64,000 nucleotides of DNA from Macrobrachium rosenbergii (GCF_040412425.1 NC_089766.1:48298297-48362296), one strand, 5' to 3'; counted from the stretch's first letter, positions 30,620 through 42,137 are shown. Numbers and translations are program-made. Notes: generated from the letters alone by a model not told the origin.

Positions 30620-31781
30620 AAGCTAACTCAGCCAGGAAAGGAAACCCATTATCCAACATTTATCATGTGATCCTGACATTCATTTCCATCTAAAATACTC
30701 TGCTAAGCCACTACAAATTCCCTACATTAACAATAATGGGGAACCTGGTGGCAAATCTTTCTTTTTTGGGGAAGGGGATATACAGTAACTTATTCTAAAT
30801 TAGGATGCCTACTATTACCAGGCCTGGATGGAAAGGTGGGTGGCTTCACCCCATAATAGGGTGTATAACACAAAAGAATGAACGATATTGCATGGAAAAA
30901 AAAAGGAATAATCTGGAACACATTGTAACACTACCCATGTGCAACTGTGCAATAATGTTAGGAGTTACACCAAACAGTACACTACACATGGGAAGACCAA
31001 CTAATATTGAGGTGAGGAAGAGTAATAACTGAATAAGCTTATGGTTGCAAACAGTAAACACAATATGAATAATTTTATAATGCAAACCACCTCATACCCC
31101 TGTCATTGCTGTAATACAGTTTACTGGTTTCTTAAGTAGTTCTCCTGGGCTATCAAGAAGAAATAACCCCAAATTCTAGAACTAAATTGTGTCATTGTCA
31201 TTAGAAGCAGTGGTTAGCCTGAATGGCATACGAATAACATTAACTGTGATATATATGTCACAAGATGCTCATCCTCATAAATGTTATGATTTTGCACCTC
31301 TTAGGACTGTGGCCTTACCTATCAAGGCCAATAAACTGGCCTAGATCTAATCTTGTAGGGACAGGCAAAGGCTCAAATGGGATATCTCTTATTGTACCTC
31401 ATCCTAACCACAGCCAATTACAAATACAGACACCACCCTACTTAGAAACGACATTCCTGACGGCCGTTTGTACATTGAATTGTCTGTACGTTGGTTACTG
31501 TACTCTTCATGCCCATTTAAGTACAGTGTGATATAAAATCAATATTTTACTTTGAGCTTTTTCATCCTAAAACACAATACACTGTATATACAGTATACTG
31601 TATACTGTATGTAGAGAATAGGCGGACAAACCAGAATTTGAAGTCACGGGTGGCAAAGGGGAGCACTCTGAATGCAAGGTCAGTTTGTGATCCTGTTTGT
31701 TTGTATCTCTGAATGTTTGTAAGTTGAATGTTCGTAAGTGGGGTGGTGTCTGTATAGGTGAATTTTCACTTGAATACCTGG

Positions 31782-31817
<36 letters not shown>

Positions 31818-32770
31818 AACACTGTTAACTATCTGCCCCTCAGGTATGAATGTTGAAACATAAAAAAAAAAGACGTAAATGTCCAGGTAACAGTAAATTT
31901 ATCATAGACTTTAATATTCTTTTTGGATTGAGCATATCAAGGTGAGCGACGCACAAAGCAAAAATTCCAATAACAAGAACAGTTCTTTAAGCATAACAGG
32001 CTAATACCAAAATATAGCCTGTAGCCTATGAGCATAGATCTAGCAGACGACAGGCTACATTTGGTAGCGTTATTGTCTTTCATCTGAGAGTCAAGAGTTC
32101 GATACTAGCGAGAGTTTAAAGTTTATTTTTAGGATTCCAAGGCTATCAGTATAATTTAACCCACGGCCCAACCTAGCCCAAGACTAACTTAAATCATATT
32201 CAGACTTGGCTTTTCAGGTACAAGGTTTAATTTGTGCTTTGAATGTTTCCGAAGTTTCATTAGAAAATGAACTAACTATCTGCACCTACCCTAACCTAAC
32301 CTAGGGTACTAGGTTCGATAAAACTTAAAGTGACTACCATGGCCCAGTTCCTACCAGTCACCAATGGGAATATTTACCATTTCTTTTCCATCACTGTTTC
32401 ATGTTTTACATTCACCCCAAGAGGCTGGTACTGAACACAGCGCCCATTTTGCACGTAAACTGGAAGTTTATTTTTTTTTTTTTACCCTAGGGCTTGATAT
32501 TAGCCTGAAACCATTCCGTAAACTTAACCTTAACCTGAATGAGAACTATCAGTGGATTCACATCCTTGTCTCTTGCTCGTTTTGCGTTTCCCACTACCCA
32601 GAAAACCCCCACTCCCCACTGTGGTCCCCGAATTGAAGGATATAAGGGTGGGGTCCACTATCTTAAAAAAATTGGATACTTTCGAAGGAAACAAGACCTT
32701 CGCCTCCTCAGACGTTCTCACAGACCAGTAAATATGGCTGACAGCCAATCTAAAATGAGATATTTCAGAA
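30620..32770. other. Upstream of CDIN1, 5' UTR exon(s) probably here or above
   Basis: The acceptor at 29,790 requires an upstream non-coding exon on the minus strand. I could not fix its donor. Short ORFs near 32,540-32,850 on both strands are unsupported. Confidence 0.4.
31785..31815. repeat. (CA)n microsatellite
   Basis: About 30 nt of pure CA. A neighbouring stretch, 31,575-31,610, is built of tactgta repeats. Confidence 0.9.
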
Positions 32771-32775
32771 TAAAC

Positions 32776-32864
32776 TGCAAGAAATCGCTCCTTCGGCAAG
32801 CAAACTACTTAATTGCAATTACAAATCGCTCCCTCGGCAAGCAAACTACTTAATTGCAATTACA
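32776..32864. repeat. Tandem duplication of about 41 bp
   Basis: aaatcgctccttcggcaagc plus aaactacttaattgcaatta occurs twice back to back, with one ccttcgg/ccctcgg difference. Confidence 0.85.
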
Positions 32865-32867
32865 AGC

Positions 32868-33372
32868 AGATGCCCTCAAGAAACAGGCCCTCAGACTGAC
32901 TGACAGTTTCAGTTTTAATTGTCCTCTTTAAAAATTGTGTATTTTAATTTTGTTTCTGTGTAAAATTTGCCATTTTTGCTTAATACAGCCGTAGGTATTT
33001 TATAAGAAATAAAACGACTTAATTACGTATAAAATAACAAGAAGAAGTCTTCAAGAAATGATGACCTCCAGACTGACTGGCAGTTCCCATTTTCGTTTCC
33101 CAGTTTTTGAAAATTGTGTATTTTCACTTTATTTCACCTTTATTTCTATGTAAACTTCGTCATTTTTACCTATGGCAGCTGGAGATAATTAAGGAGAAAG
33201 CAAAAGACTTAATTACGTATACAGTAACACGAAGACGCCTTCAAGAAATGATTATAATCAAAGACCCCCAGAATGACTGACAGTTTCCATTTTAATGGCC
33301 CCTTTTAAAAAATCACATATTTTCACTTTTATTTCTACGTAAACTTGTAATTTTTGCTCATTACTATTTATT
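32868..33372. repeat. Tandem repeat, about 180-bp unit, three copies
   Basis: Each unit contains caagaaatgat, ccagactgactgacagttt-like sequence, a gtgtattttcactttat stretch, taaacttcgtcatttttacc and gacttaattacgtata. Copies start near 32,876, 33,053 and 33,240; the last is incomplete. Confidence 0.8.
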
Positions 33373-33589
33373 CACTTTAATTCTGCTGTATAAGATTGCT
33401 TTTTCTTAACCGTTCTAGACAAACACGAAGAATTGGCCTTTTTTCAAAGTCCAAAATGTAATAACGGTTCCAAGTACCATCATACCGCATGGACAAGGAG
33501 TCTAAATTACGCTGATTTTTAAAAACCATCTTAAATTTGTTACTACTTACTAAATAAATTTGAAATTTTATCTGCAAATAGCACTGGGG

Positions 33590-34340
33590 TGTGTGAAATT
33601 CGTGGCTTTTGTTTATATTTTCCCCAAAATACGGGTAGTAGTAAGTATGTAGAGATGTTTCTTTTCAACGGCACCTCATCCAAGCTCAGTATCGAAATTA
33701 TTGATGAATTATCTGCTTTAACTTTTTTAGTTTAAGTAGTAAATCAGGACTAGTCAGGATATTTTTGAAAGGTATAATATAATGTCGATATTTTCAGTTC
33801 TAAATCGCTCCTCCAAATCCAATTTAAATGACCACAATATGAAATTGTATCAGAGTGATGGCGTCTTCACTATACTACTGGAATTTGCTGCTTTTGTGGT
33901 TTGAAGTGCTGTATATAAGTGACTGTTTATTGGCAAGCGTGTTGTAACAGCGGCGAATGCCTTTACGGCAAGGGTGCCAAAACTGATCTGTTGTTTAATG
34001 GCAAGGCCATAACGACTCATGTTTTCATACATCAAAAGGTTACCGCCCAGGGCGCTCTGCCAGACCCGGAAACTCAGTTCATTATAGACATAATAATGCA
34101 GACACATTCTGAGTCCTCAGCTGTGCTGTCAAGCAGAACAAGGAATAAAGGCATCCTTGTCACATATACAGATGGTCCTTAACGTATAGTTAATGTCTTT
34201 ATGACGATGAAAAAATTGATCTGACTGAAAGATGAATTGACCGCAGTGAAGACTAATACGAATGTTGGTAACGTCCCAAACGGTACTAAGGGGATGATTT
34301 TTTCCCGGAGGGGGTAAAGTCAAACACTGCGCCCTTAATT
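33590..34340. other. No supported feature
   Basis: Overlapping 80-90-codon ORFs occur on both strands at 33,850-34,180 without splice sites or similarity; probably chance. Confidence 0.35.
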
Positions 34341-34344
34341 ACTA

Positions 34345-34860
34345 TTATTATTAATCAGAAGATGAACCCTACTCATATGGAACAAGCCCACCAAAGGGGC
34401 CACTGACTTGAAATTCAAGCTCCCAAAGAATATGGTGCTCATTAGGAAGAAGTAAAAGGAGGTAGCCTAAAGGGAAATACAGAAAGAAGAGATCCCACTT
34501 ATCAAAAAAAAAAATAATAAATAGATAAACAGACAAAGATATATTAAAATGCAAGGAGAATAGTATTAGGGTAGTAATGCATTGCATCTTCGCTTGAACT
34601 TCTGAAGAAGAAGAAGTTCCAACTGCACGACATCCTCAGAAGGGAGGCTGTTCCACAGTCCAGCGGTGTGAGGAGGAATAAAGGACCTCTGGAACTTTGG
34701 AGAAGTTCGACAGCGAGGCAAAACATTTACTGCATATTGGTGCTTCTGCTGTTCAGCGAATCTGATTACTCTTGGCAGGAAAAGGGGATCAGGGATCAAC
34801 TGTGAATGTGAAAAATCTCTATTGAAATACAACATAATGCTCATACTGATTAAAACTATG
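34345..34860 (-). mobile_element. 5'-truncated LINE 3' end with (TAA)n tail
   Basis: The longest copy of this family in the window. On the minus strand an ORF at 34566-34844 encodes VLPRCRTSPKFQRSFIPPHT, then AGLWNSLP and FKRRCNALLP, which is the usual C-terminus after the reverse transcriptase of I/Jockey-like non-LTR elements. About 220 nt of 3' UTR follow, ending in cttctgattaataataat. No reverse-transcriptase core is present, so the copy is dead. Confidence 0.85.
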
Positions 34861-34985
34861 ACAGCAATCAGATGAGTTCTTTCTAAATATCATAATGTAG
34901 AAAAGCTTAGTTCAAACTTCACTGGGGAATATACAATCATCACGTTACGTAATGAAAAAGGGACATAAATATAACATTTACTGCT

Positions 34986-35220
34986 GGGCCTGCTGGTATA
35001 GTGGTTAGTGTCGTGGCATGCCACTCAGATGTTGTGGGGGGTTCGCGTCTTCCCAAGGGCGATGAAAAATCACTGGTTCTGTATCGTGATCAGTTACTGC
35101 TGCAGTGTGAAGGGGTTTGCTGCGGTGGGAGGTTGGAACCAACACTCTTTGGAAGATTGAATTTCAAGTCAGTGGCCCCTTTGGTGTGCTTGTTCTCTGT
35201 GAATAGGTTTTATCTACTGA

Positions 35221-35289
<69 letters not shown>
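34986..35289 (+). mobile_element. tRNA-headed SINE with a LINE-type 3' tail
   Basis: The head has an A box (ggtatagtggttagtg) and a B box (ggttcgcgtc), resembling tRNA-derived SINEs. The body runs to about 35,140. The last 80 nt (ctttggaagattgaatttca, then gtcagtggcccctttggtg) are nearly the same as the 3' end of the LINE copies at 47,300 and 63,550, and then comes an (AAT)n tail. That is the expected structure of a SINE mobilised by a partner LINE. Confidence 0.8.
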
Positions 35290-35290
<1 letters not shown>

Positions 35291-35291
35291 T

Positions 35292-35570
35292 ATATAGAGT
35301 TTAGGCCAAAGGCCTAACACTGAAACCTGTGAGGTCATTCAACACTCGAAAGGAAACTGAGAGTAGGTAGGTCTGAAAGGTGTAACAGGAGGAAAACCTC
35401 AAAGCAGTTGCACTATGAAACAATTGTTAGAACTGTTAGAGAGGGTGGAAAGTCAGATGGAAGTAAGAGAATGTGAATGGAGGTAGAGTAAAAGGATTGA
35501 AAGGGGTTGCAGCTAGGGGCCGAAGGGACGTTGCAAAGGACCTTTAGTAATGCCTACAGTGCACCCCTGC
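35292..35570 (+). mobile_element. Family A copy 5
   Basis: Begins directly after the (AAT)n tail of the SINE that ends at 35,289, and ends within tgcctacagtgcacccctg. Probably inserted at, or sharing a border with, the microsatellite. Confidence 0.85.
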
Positions 35571-35644
35571 TCAAAAGTAGATTTTAATGTGGAATTTATC
35601 AAAACTGTAAGATACAAAGAATGCTTCAAAATTTTTTTTATGCA

Positions 35645-35873
35645 GATGCCAGACGCACGATCATGGCTAACTTTAACCTTAAATGAAATCAAAACTACTG
35701 AGGCTGGAGGGCTGCAATTTGGTATGTTCGATGACTGGAGGGTGAGTGATCAACATACCAATTTGCAGCCCTCTAGCCTCAATAGTTTTGAAGATCTGAG
35801 GGCGGACAGAAAAAGTGCGGACGGACAGACAAATAGGCATCTCAGTAGTTTGCTTTTACAGAAAACTGAAAAC
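35645..35873 (+). mobile_element. Family H multi-hairpin repeat, copy 1 (5'-truncated)
   Basis: Holds the right half of family H: taactttaaccttaaatgaa, then the large inverted repeat (aggctggagggctgcaattt ... cagccctctagcctcaat) and the gcggacggacagaca block, ending acagaaaactgaaaac. Confidence 0.8.
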
Positions 35874-36039
35874 AGACAGTGAAATCTGTCCCTCTTAAAT
35901 ATTCTGCAGTGAAACAAATTTCCACTAATGATGCTTTGTTCTTTATGGGAATGACTATTGCTTTGTGTTTATTTCTATCCTACACAGGACAGAGAATCAC
36001 TGAACCACCTTTATACAATTGCTAAAGACATGCTTCTCC

Positions 36040-36318
36040 CCTTAGGGGGCTAGTGTCGCCAGTACACCTCACGGGGTGCACTGTAGACATTGCTAAAGGC
36101 TCTTTTCAGCGTCCATTCGGCCCCTAGCTGTAACCCCTTTCATTCCTTTTACTGTACCTCCGTTCATACTACCTTCCGTCTTGCTATCCACCCTCCTGCT
36201 TTGAGGTTTTCCTCCTGTTACACCTTTGAAACCTTTTACTCTCAATTTCTCTTTCAGCGCTGAATGACCTCATAGGTCCCAGTGCCTGGCCTTTGGCCTA
36301 TGCTCTATATTCCATTCC
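36040..36318 (-). mobile_element. Family A copy 6 (inverted)
   Basis: Reverse-oriented, near full length: starts gggggctagtgtcgcc and ends in the complement of the gaatttaggcc block (tggcctatgctctatattcc). Confidence 0.85.
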
Positions 36319-36470
36319 AAAGAACTGCTTCTTGAACTTTTTTGTAAATATGCTGGCCCAAGTACAAAAAGGAATTTTTAAACTCTCGTATTTAGGAGAT
36401 TTGTTTCGGCGCTATTCTGAACTTTCTCGAGGAAAAATGGCTGCAGTTCTAATTGGCAAAAATTAGATAG

Positions 36471-36778
36471 AATATGCAATTTAGGCAGAAGGCCAACCGC
36501 TGGGAACTATGAGGTCATTCGGCGCTGAAAGGAAAATTGAGAGTTAGAGGTCTGAAAGGTGTAACGGGAGGAAAACCTCGCAGTTGCACTATGAAACATT
36601 TGTTAGGAGAGGGTTGAGGAAAGTAAGATGGAAGAAAAAAATATATGAACGGAGGTACAGTAAAAGGAACGAAAGGAGTTGCAGCTAGGGGATGGAAGGG
36701 ACGCTGCAAAGAACCTTAAGTAATGCCTACAGTGCACCTCACTCGGTGCACTGACGGCCCTAACCCCCTTAGGGCCTG
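36471..36778 (+). mobile_element. Family A copy 7
   Basis: Near full length, ending ccccttagggcc. It lies 150 bp from the inverted copy 6, so the two can form a long stem. Confidence 0.85.
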
Positions 36779-37029
36779 GCAAAGTAAATATGACTAAATA
36801 CAGAGCAGTTCACCCGTGCACCCTCCCTGAAACCTCCCCGCACACGATATATCATAACATTTTTAGTTCCCAATATTAGAATTTTTTTATCAACTGGACC
36901 GGAGTCATACAAGAAGAAGTTTTAATTGGTAATGAAAACTTCCTCGTATATACTCTTCAGGGATAACAAGGTCCCAAGACTTCTGTGGTACAGGAAGGGA
37001 AGTTTGGTTTCCCCGCCTCTGTTCAAGAA

Positions 37030-37250
37030 TTTCGGATCTTTCCTAGACAGTGACCCCCCGAGGGTTTTCGGGGGTCGTTATCTAGGACTAATATTTTTGG
37101 GGGGTCATTATCTTCATGATATTTAAGTCTTTTGTTTATGTTTTTACTGTCATCCCCAATGGGCTTGTACTAAACGTGCCGCAAAGGTGGGTACATGCCA
37201 GGTAAAAAACTTTTAGGGGGTCGCTATCTAGGAAAGATCCTGAATTTCCT
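37030..37250. mobile_element. Short MITE with about 25-bp terminal inverted repeats
   Basis: The left end gatctttcctagacagtgac is mirrored at the right end by gtcgctatctaggaaagatc. The interior repeats ccccgagggttttcgggggt. Flanks both read gaattt-like, so the inverted repeat may be a little longer. No coding capacity. Confidence 0.75.
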
Positions 37251-37383
37251 CAAATACTCTATTGTAAGCAGGCTCCATTAGATCTAATGTATGAATGTTT
37301 GCTCTAATGACCTGGCACTAGAACCGTTTAGGTGTTATTCAGCACCTCAGTACAAACAGAGGAATAACAATTAAAAATGCATC

Positions 37384-37772
37384 GAAGTTTCTTCTGCGCA
37401 AACGAGTTTTCTGTACAGCGCATAATGCTGTATAAAACTTTTAGCTGCGGCTACTGAAACTTATCCACGGTCCGGTGGTGGCCTCAGCCACGGCCCATGA
37501 AACTCGGCCACTGTCAGGTGGTGGTCTGTGTTGTTGGTACCTATATCGGTGCCAGAAGTACGATTATGGCCAACTTTAACCTTAAATAAAATAAAAACTA
37601 CTAAGGCTAGAGGGCTGCAATTTAGTACGTTTGATGATTGGAGGGTGGATGATCAACATACCAATTTGCAGCCCTCTAGCCTCAGTAGTTTTCAAGATCT
37701 GAGGACGGACAGAAAAAGTGCGGACGGACAGCCAAATCCAGCACAATAATTTTCTTTTGCAGAAAACTAAAA
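37384..37772 (+). mobile_element. Family H copy 2
   Basis: Near full length, from gaagtttcttctgcgc and gagttttctgtacagcg to gcagaaaactaaaa. The central ccgtggtt region is expanded and rearranged (two ggtggt-rich units). Confidence 0.8.
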
Positions 37773-38007
37773 ATCAAATCTCCGAAAACGAGTTGTTGAC
37801 ATTTCGAAGACGAAAGATGAAGATGAACTGATCCAGCAGAAATTAGCTGAAAACAAGTCAAGGCTATGTTCTCTACAAGACGCCTTAAGCTAGAGTTGTG
37901 GACTCTTAACTGAAAACCAAGCTCTACAGGGCTCTGGACTTCGGATAGAGTGTAAATCTCAGGAGAAAAAAGATCAAAAGAAGTGAAATACTTGATGGTA
38001 TAAAACA

Positions 38008-38067
38008 GAATACAGAATTTAGGCCAAAGGCCAACCACTGGGACCTATGAAATCATTCAGCGCTATC
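38008..38067 (+). mobile_element. Family A copy 8, 5' fragment
   Basis: Only the first 60 bp (gaatttaggccaaaggccaa to cattcagcgct) remain; unrelated sequence follows. Confidence 0.75.
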
Positions 38068-38499
38068 AAAACGCTGGAAGTCGACTGAATGCCCCTCAAA
38101 TGTAGGTTACGTCCACCAGACATGTTACGCTCCTCGCTGAGTACTGGGAACTGATCTGCCAATATTCTGTTACCCCGAGGGGGGTCTATGCTGTACAGGG
38201 GTGTGACGGGAAAGTACCAAAAATTTGGAGTCAAATTTTAGTTTTTTAGAATCACAAGGCGATATAGTCAGCTCACGTGTTCGAAATTGGGCTGACTTAC
38301 CAAGTTTCAGAACACAAGAGAAATTTGTTCTGGTACAAGGACAAGCTACCGATATTAAATAATTACAATTCTTCTCGTCTCGTCTTACCCTTCTTCCTTG
38401 CGCAACAACAAGAAAATATATAATAGCAACAATTTCTAATGGCAACATTTCTTCCGTATTATTATTATTTAAAAAAATATGCTCATGGTAGCATGAGTC

Positions 38500-38553
38500 A
38501 TGAAATGGAGAAACAAACCCACTGTTATGTAAATACACACACACAGAACACAA

Positions 38554-38621
<68 letters not shown>

Positions 38622-38665
38622 CTGTACATAGAGCTGGGAATCTATAATCGAACAGATTAAATTCT
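38500..38665. repeat. Related repeat around a (TA)n tract
   Basis: ggagaaacaaacccactgtt, then (CA)n/(TA)n at 38540-38617, then aaatctgtacatagagctgg and gaatctataatcgaacagat. This is the same order of parts as at 63,735 with a large (TA)n inserted. Confidence 0.6.
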
Positions 38666-38726
38666 GTATAATTTGTTTTTTAAATGTCCCATAAATAACT
38701 ACTACTATGAGTAATTTTTAAATATT

Positions 38727-38737
38727 CATTATTATTA

Positions 38738-38810
<73 letters not shown>

Positions 38811-38812
38811 TA
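38727..38812. repeat. (ATT)n microsatellite
   Basis: About 85 nt of ATT with one interruption. It may be the tail of a lost LINE copy, since no tail sequence adjoins it. Confidence 0.92.
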
Positions 38813-38948
38813 TGAGAGACCAAGAAGTTAACTACTGAACTCGGTAAAAAAAATAAAGAAAAGTCTTCCAAAAGGAGAGATAAATTAACACGAGGATTAA
38901 CAGGAAGACATTTCAACATTCCCGCATGAACCACAACATAGAATAAAA

Positions 38949-39160
38949 TACAATATATAGGATTCAGGCCAAAGACCACGCGCTGGGACCTATGAGGTCA
39001 TTCAGCGCTGAAACGGAAACTGACATTGAAAAGGTTAGAAAGGCGTAACAGGAGGAAAACCTCAAAGCAGTTGCACTAGGAAACAATTGTTAAGAGAGGG
39101 TTAAGGAAAGTAAGATGGACGAGAGAGAATATGAACGGAGGTACAGTAAAAGGAAGTTGC
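38949..39160 (+). mobile_element. Family A copy 9, 3'-truncated
   Basis: Extends from the ggattcaggccaaagacc block to ggtacagtaaaaggaa, then breaks off before the usual 3' end. Confidence 0.8.
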
Positions 39161-39301
39161 TCGAAAGACGAGAGTCGAAAGAGGGATAATATTCTTCCGG
39201 CCATGATGCCAGGGACAGAAATGAGAGCCGCCGTCAAACATCCAAAAGTCAATTTTTATCTTAATGGCGCAGCCGAACGCATCGGATAGGGATTGGAAGG
39301 G

Positions 39302-39372
39302 GAGGAGGAGGAGGAGGAGGAGGAGGAGGAGGAGGAGGAGGAGGAGGAGGAGGAGGAGGAGGAGGAGGAGGA
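39302..39372. repeat. (GGA)n microsatellite
   Basis: About 23 pure GGA units in a purine-rich strand; could form triplex or G-rich structures. Confidence 0.93.
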
Positions 39373-39485
39373 AGGTTAGAAGGCTATGCAGCCAATACTA
39401 AACACGAAAGGAAAGAAAAACAAAAATTAAAAGATTATTTTCGAAAAATAATCCTGTGCCTATGAGTGAATGTCTAAAAATCTTG

Positions 39486-39487
<2 letters not shown>

Positions 39488-39520
<33 letters not shown>

Positions 39521-39522
39521 TG

Positions 39523-39593
<71 letters not shown>

Positions 39594-39632
39594 TGCTTAT
39601 ATATATATACATATACACACACACACACACAC
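39488..39632. repeat. Compound (TA)n/(CA)n with tcttgctta punctuation
   Basis: Three (TA)n tracts are separated by the identical word tcttgcttatata at about 39,480, 39,518 and 39,591, then (CA)n. The punctuation suggests tandem duplication of one tract with its flank. Confidence 0.9.
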
Positions 39633-39815
39633 AACCTAGAATATCCTTATACATCCAAGAAAAAAATAAAACCCCTTTATACTTTACTCGCACTGAGTAA
39701 TTCCAACGCATAACGGGAGAGGAAGAACAACCTACATTAAAAGTTTGTTACAAAGGACGAGAACCAAGTCTGGCGCAAACTTTGATGCGGGTATTTCATG
39801 CAGCCATGGTCTTCG

Positions 39816-39819
<4 letters not shown>

Positions 39820-39865
<46 letters not shown>
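39820..39865. repeat. (GA)n microsatellite
   Basis: About 45 nt of pure GA. Confidence 0.93.
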
Positions 39866-39867
<2 letters not shown>

Positions 39868-40014
39868 CACACATACTAGGTGCATGCATTAAGAGCAAAA
39901 TGCAATATTACTTTTTTAAATGGTGAAGACAGAGGAAAATTAACACTATTAAAAATATCTATGATGTGAATTTATAGATTTGAGAAGGAATGGACATAAT
40001 TTACCAGATAAACA

Positions 40015-40122
40015 TGGAAGAAAGAGAATATGAATGGAGGTATAGTAAAAGGAATGAAAGGGGTTGCAGCTAGGGGCCGAAGGGACTCTGCAAAGAACCT
40101 TGAGTAATGCCTACAGTGCACT
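40015..40122 (+). mobile_element. Family A copy 10, 3' fragment
   Basis: Only the 3' third is present, from ggaagaaagagaatatgaat to tgcctacagtgcac. Confidence 0.8.
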
Positions 40123-40159
40123 GCAAATTTCATTCAGATACATAATAAGTGCGTAAAGC

Positions 40160-40560
40160 AGTGATTCTCAAATTGGGTGCAGTTGCACCCTGGGGGTACC
40201 ACAGACAATGCCTAGGGGTGCCACAAGATTTTCATGAATTTTGTTGTGGCTAGATCATCTCAATGAACATTTGTAAAAATAAAAAAAAGTTTGCAGAAGT
40301 CTTCGTATAATTATCATCATTGTGTCTACTCTAATTATGTCTATCTAATTCATCTGATATGCTCTTTGTTTGTACAGTATATTCCTGCATGTACGGGGTG
40401 CTGAATTTGGTTTGAGTCATGGATAATCATTTTATTCATTAAACAAGAAGTTATTTCATGCGGTATGGGTGCCACGGTGATGATGGTATTGGTTAGGGTG
40501 CCATCACTAAAAAAAAAAAAAAAAAAAAAATTTCGTCCTTTCATGACACCCTGGGAACCC
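40160..40560. mobile_element. hAT-like DNA transposon fragment
   Basis: Begins cagtgattctcaaattgggt, the typical end of hobo/Charlie-type hAT elements, followed by gcaccctgggggtaccac. The opposite inverted repeat is not present; near 40,547 only an internal caccctgggaaccctc repeat is seen. Confidence 0.6.
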
Positions 40561-40795
40561 TCCTCTCTCTCTCTCTCCTTCGGACTCCCCAAAAAGGAGC
40601 ATTTAGTTTTGGGGTGGGCGGAATGTGCCTTTTGCAAGGACACTAATGGCCGCCAGGGACTGATTATTGGGACAGTGCAATCCTGCTGATGTTTTTGGTC
40701 CTCTAATGGCTCTGCTATTTTTTTTTTTTATTTCTTCTTGTTATTGTCATTTTCTTTCTTTCTTGTAATTTCTTTCGTTCTGTTTATGATAATTA

Positions 40796-40797
<2 letters not shown>

Positions 40798-40834
<37 letters not shown>

Positions 40835-40957
40835 TATTATAATAATAATAATCAAAGTTTACTTGTTATCATTACTATCCATTCTCTTATTTCTTTTCTT
40901 TTCTTTCTTATAATTTCTTTCGTTATATGTTTAGTTTTCAAATCTCTTCCTCCTCTG

Positions 40958-41029
<72 letters not shown>

Positions 41030-41030
41030 C
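40798..41030. repeat. Two (TAA)n tracts
   Basis: (TAA)n at 40798-40855 and 40960-41029, separated by a duplicated ttctttcttataatttcttt segment that is also present at about 40,750, so the tract and its flank are duplicated. Confidence 0.9.
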
Positions 41031-41032
41031 AA

Positions 41033-41360
41033 TCAGTTTTCTGTACTTCTATAATCAAGGTCACCGAAAATAGATCATCTCGGTGGTCATTACGAGCCGC
41101 GGCCCATCAAACTTTAACCACGGACTGGTGGTAAATAATTGCTGACAGACGCACATGGCTAACCTTGACCCCAAATAAAATAAAAACACCGGGGCTAGAG
41201 GGCTGCAATTTAGTATGTTTGATGATTGGAGGGTGGATGATCAACATACCACTTTGCAGCCCTCTAGCCTCAGTAGTTTTTAGGATCTGGGGGTGGACAG
41301 ATCAAGTGCGGACAGAAAGACAAATAGCCATCTCCATAGTTTTTATTTTCAGAAAACTTC
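41033..41360 (+). mobile_element. Family H copy 3
   Basis: Lacks the first hairpin; the central part is diverged, but the large inverted repeat (ggctagagggctgcaattta ... cagccctctagcctcagta) is intact. Confidence 0.8.
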
Positions 41361-41589
41361 GAATAAAGAAACAGTTGCATAATCTTGATTCTTCTTCAGA
41401 CTGCAATGTCACTTCCTCAGGCTGGACACTCAGCTCAAGTCTCCATTTCATCTGAATGCTTTCACATTCGTCACAGCATCCCTCAAGGGAATCATCCATC
41501 ATTATGAAATACTTCAATACGAAACAGAGAAGCAACGGCTGACCTCTGTGTCTCCTACAGGTAAAAGAGATTTTATAGAAACTACAGCA

Positions 41590-41892
41590 GAATTAGAGAA
41601 GTAACAGAGGTGCAACCGGTCAATGAGTATGTTAGGTTCTCACGCTGGAAGTGGTTAGGCCATGCGTACAGAAGATATGGAATAGTACGAGATGCACCAG
41701 GGTGGGATGCTCTTGGTAGAAGAGGTAGAGGTAGGCCAAGGGAGACGTGGTTGAGGACAATGAGGTGGGAAGTGGGAGACGAGTGTTGGGGAGATCTTGA
41801 GGAGTTAGCCCAGGACAGAATGTGGTGGCGTGGGTTCGTCGAGGCCCTATGCATCCCCGTGGGTGCCACGGGAAATGATTGATTGATTGACA
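41590..41892 (+). mobile_element. LINE ORF C-terminus with (TGAT)n tail
   Basis: The plus strand encodes TEVQPVNEYVRFSRWKWLGH, then RGRGRPRETW and DRMWWRGFVEAL, with a stop near 41,880, followed at once by four gattgatt-type units. This is the conserved end of an RTE/Jockey-like LINE ORF. The frame is uninterrupted over about 90 codons. The element is 5'-truncated. Confidence 0.82.
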
Positions 41893-42137
41893 GCAAAGAA
41901 GGACGTTAATTTCTTCACGATAATCTCTTAGATAAAGCAAGAATTTTTTTTTTCAGAGGATCCGTAAGTGATGTATTTCAATTGTAAATTAAGCTGTGAG
42001 AAGTTATTTTATCATACAGACACAATATACATACATACATACACACATATGTATATATATACACACACATGCTATGCCATCACAATGATCGCGTGACTAA
42101 ATGTACTGCAAGAGCCAGAAGGACATATTATAAAAAC

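Noticed and set aside
41582..41940. Minus-strand ORFs of 100 or more codons
   Set aside because: They are the antisense of the LINE C-terminus encoded on the plus strand.
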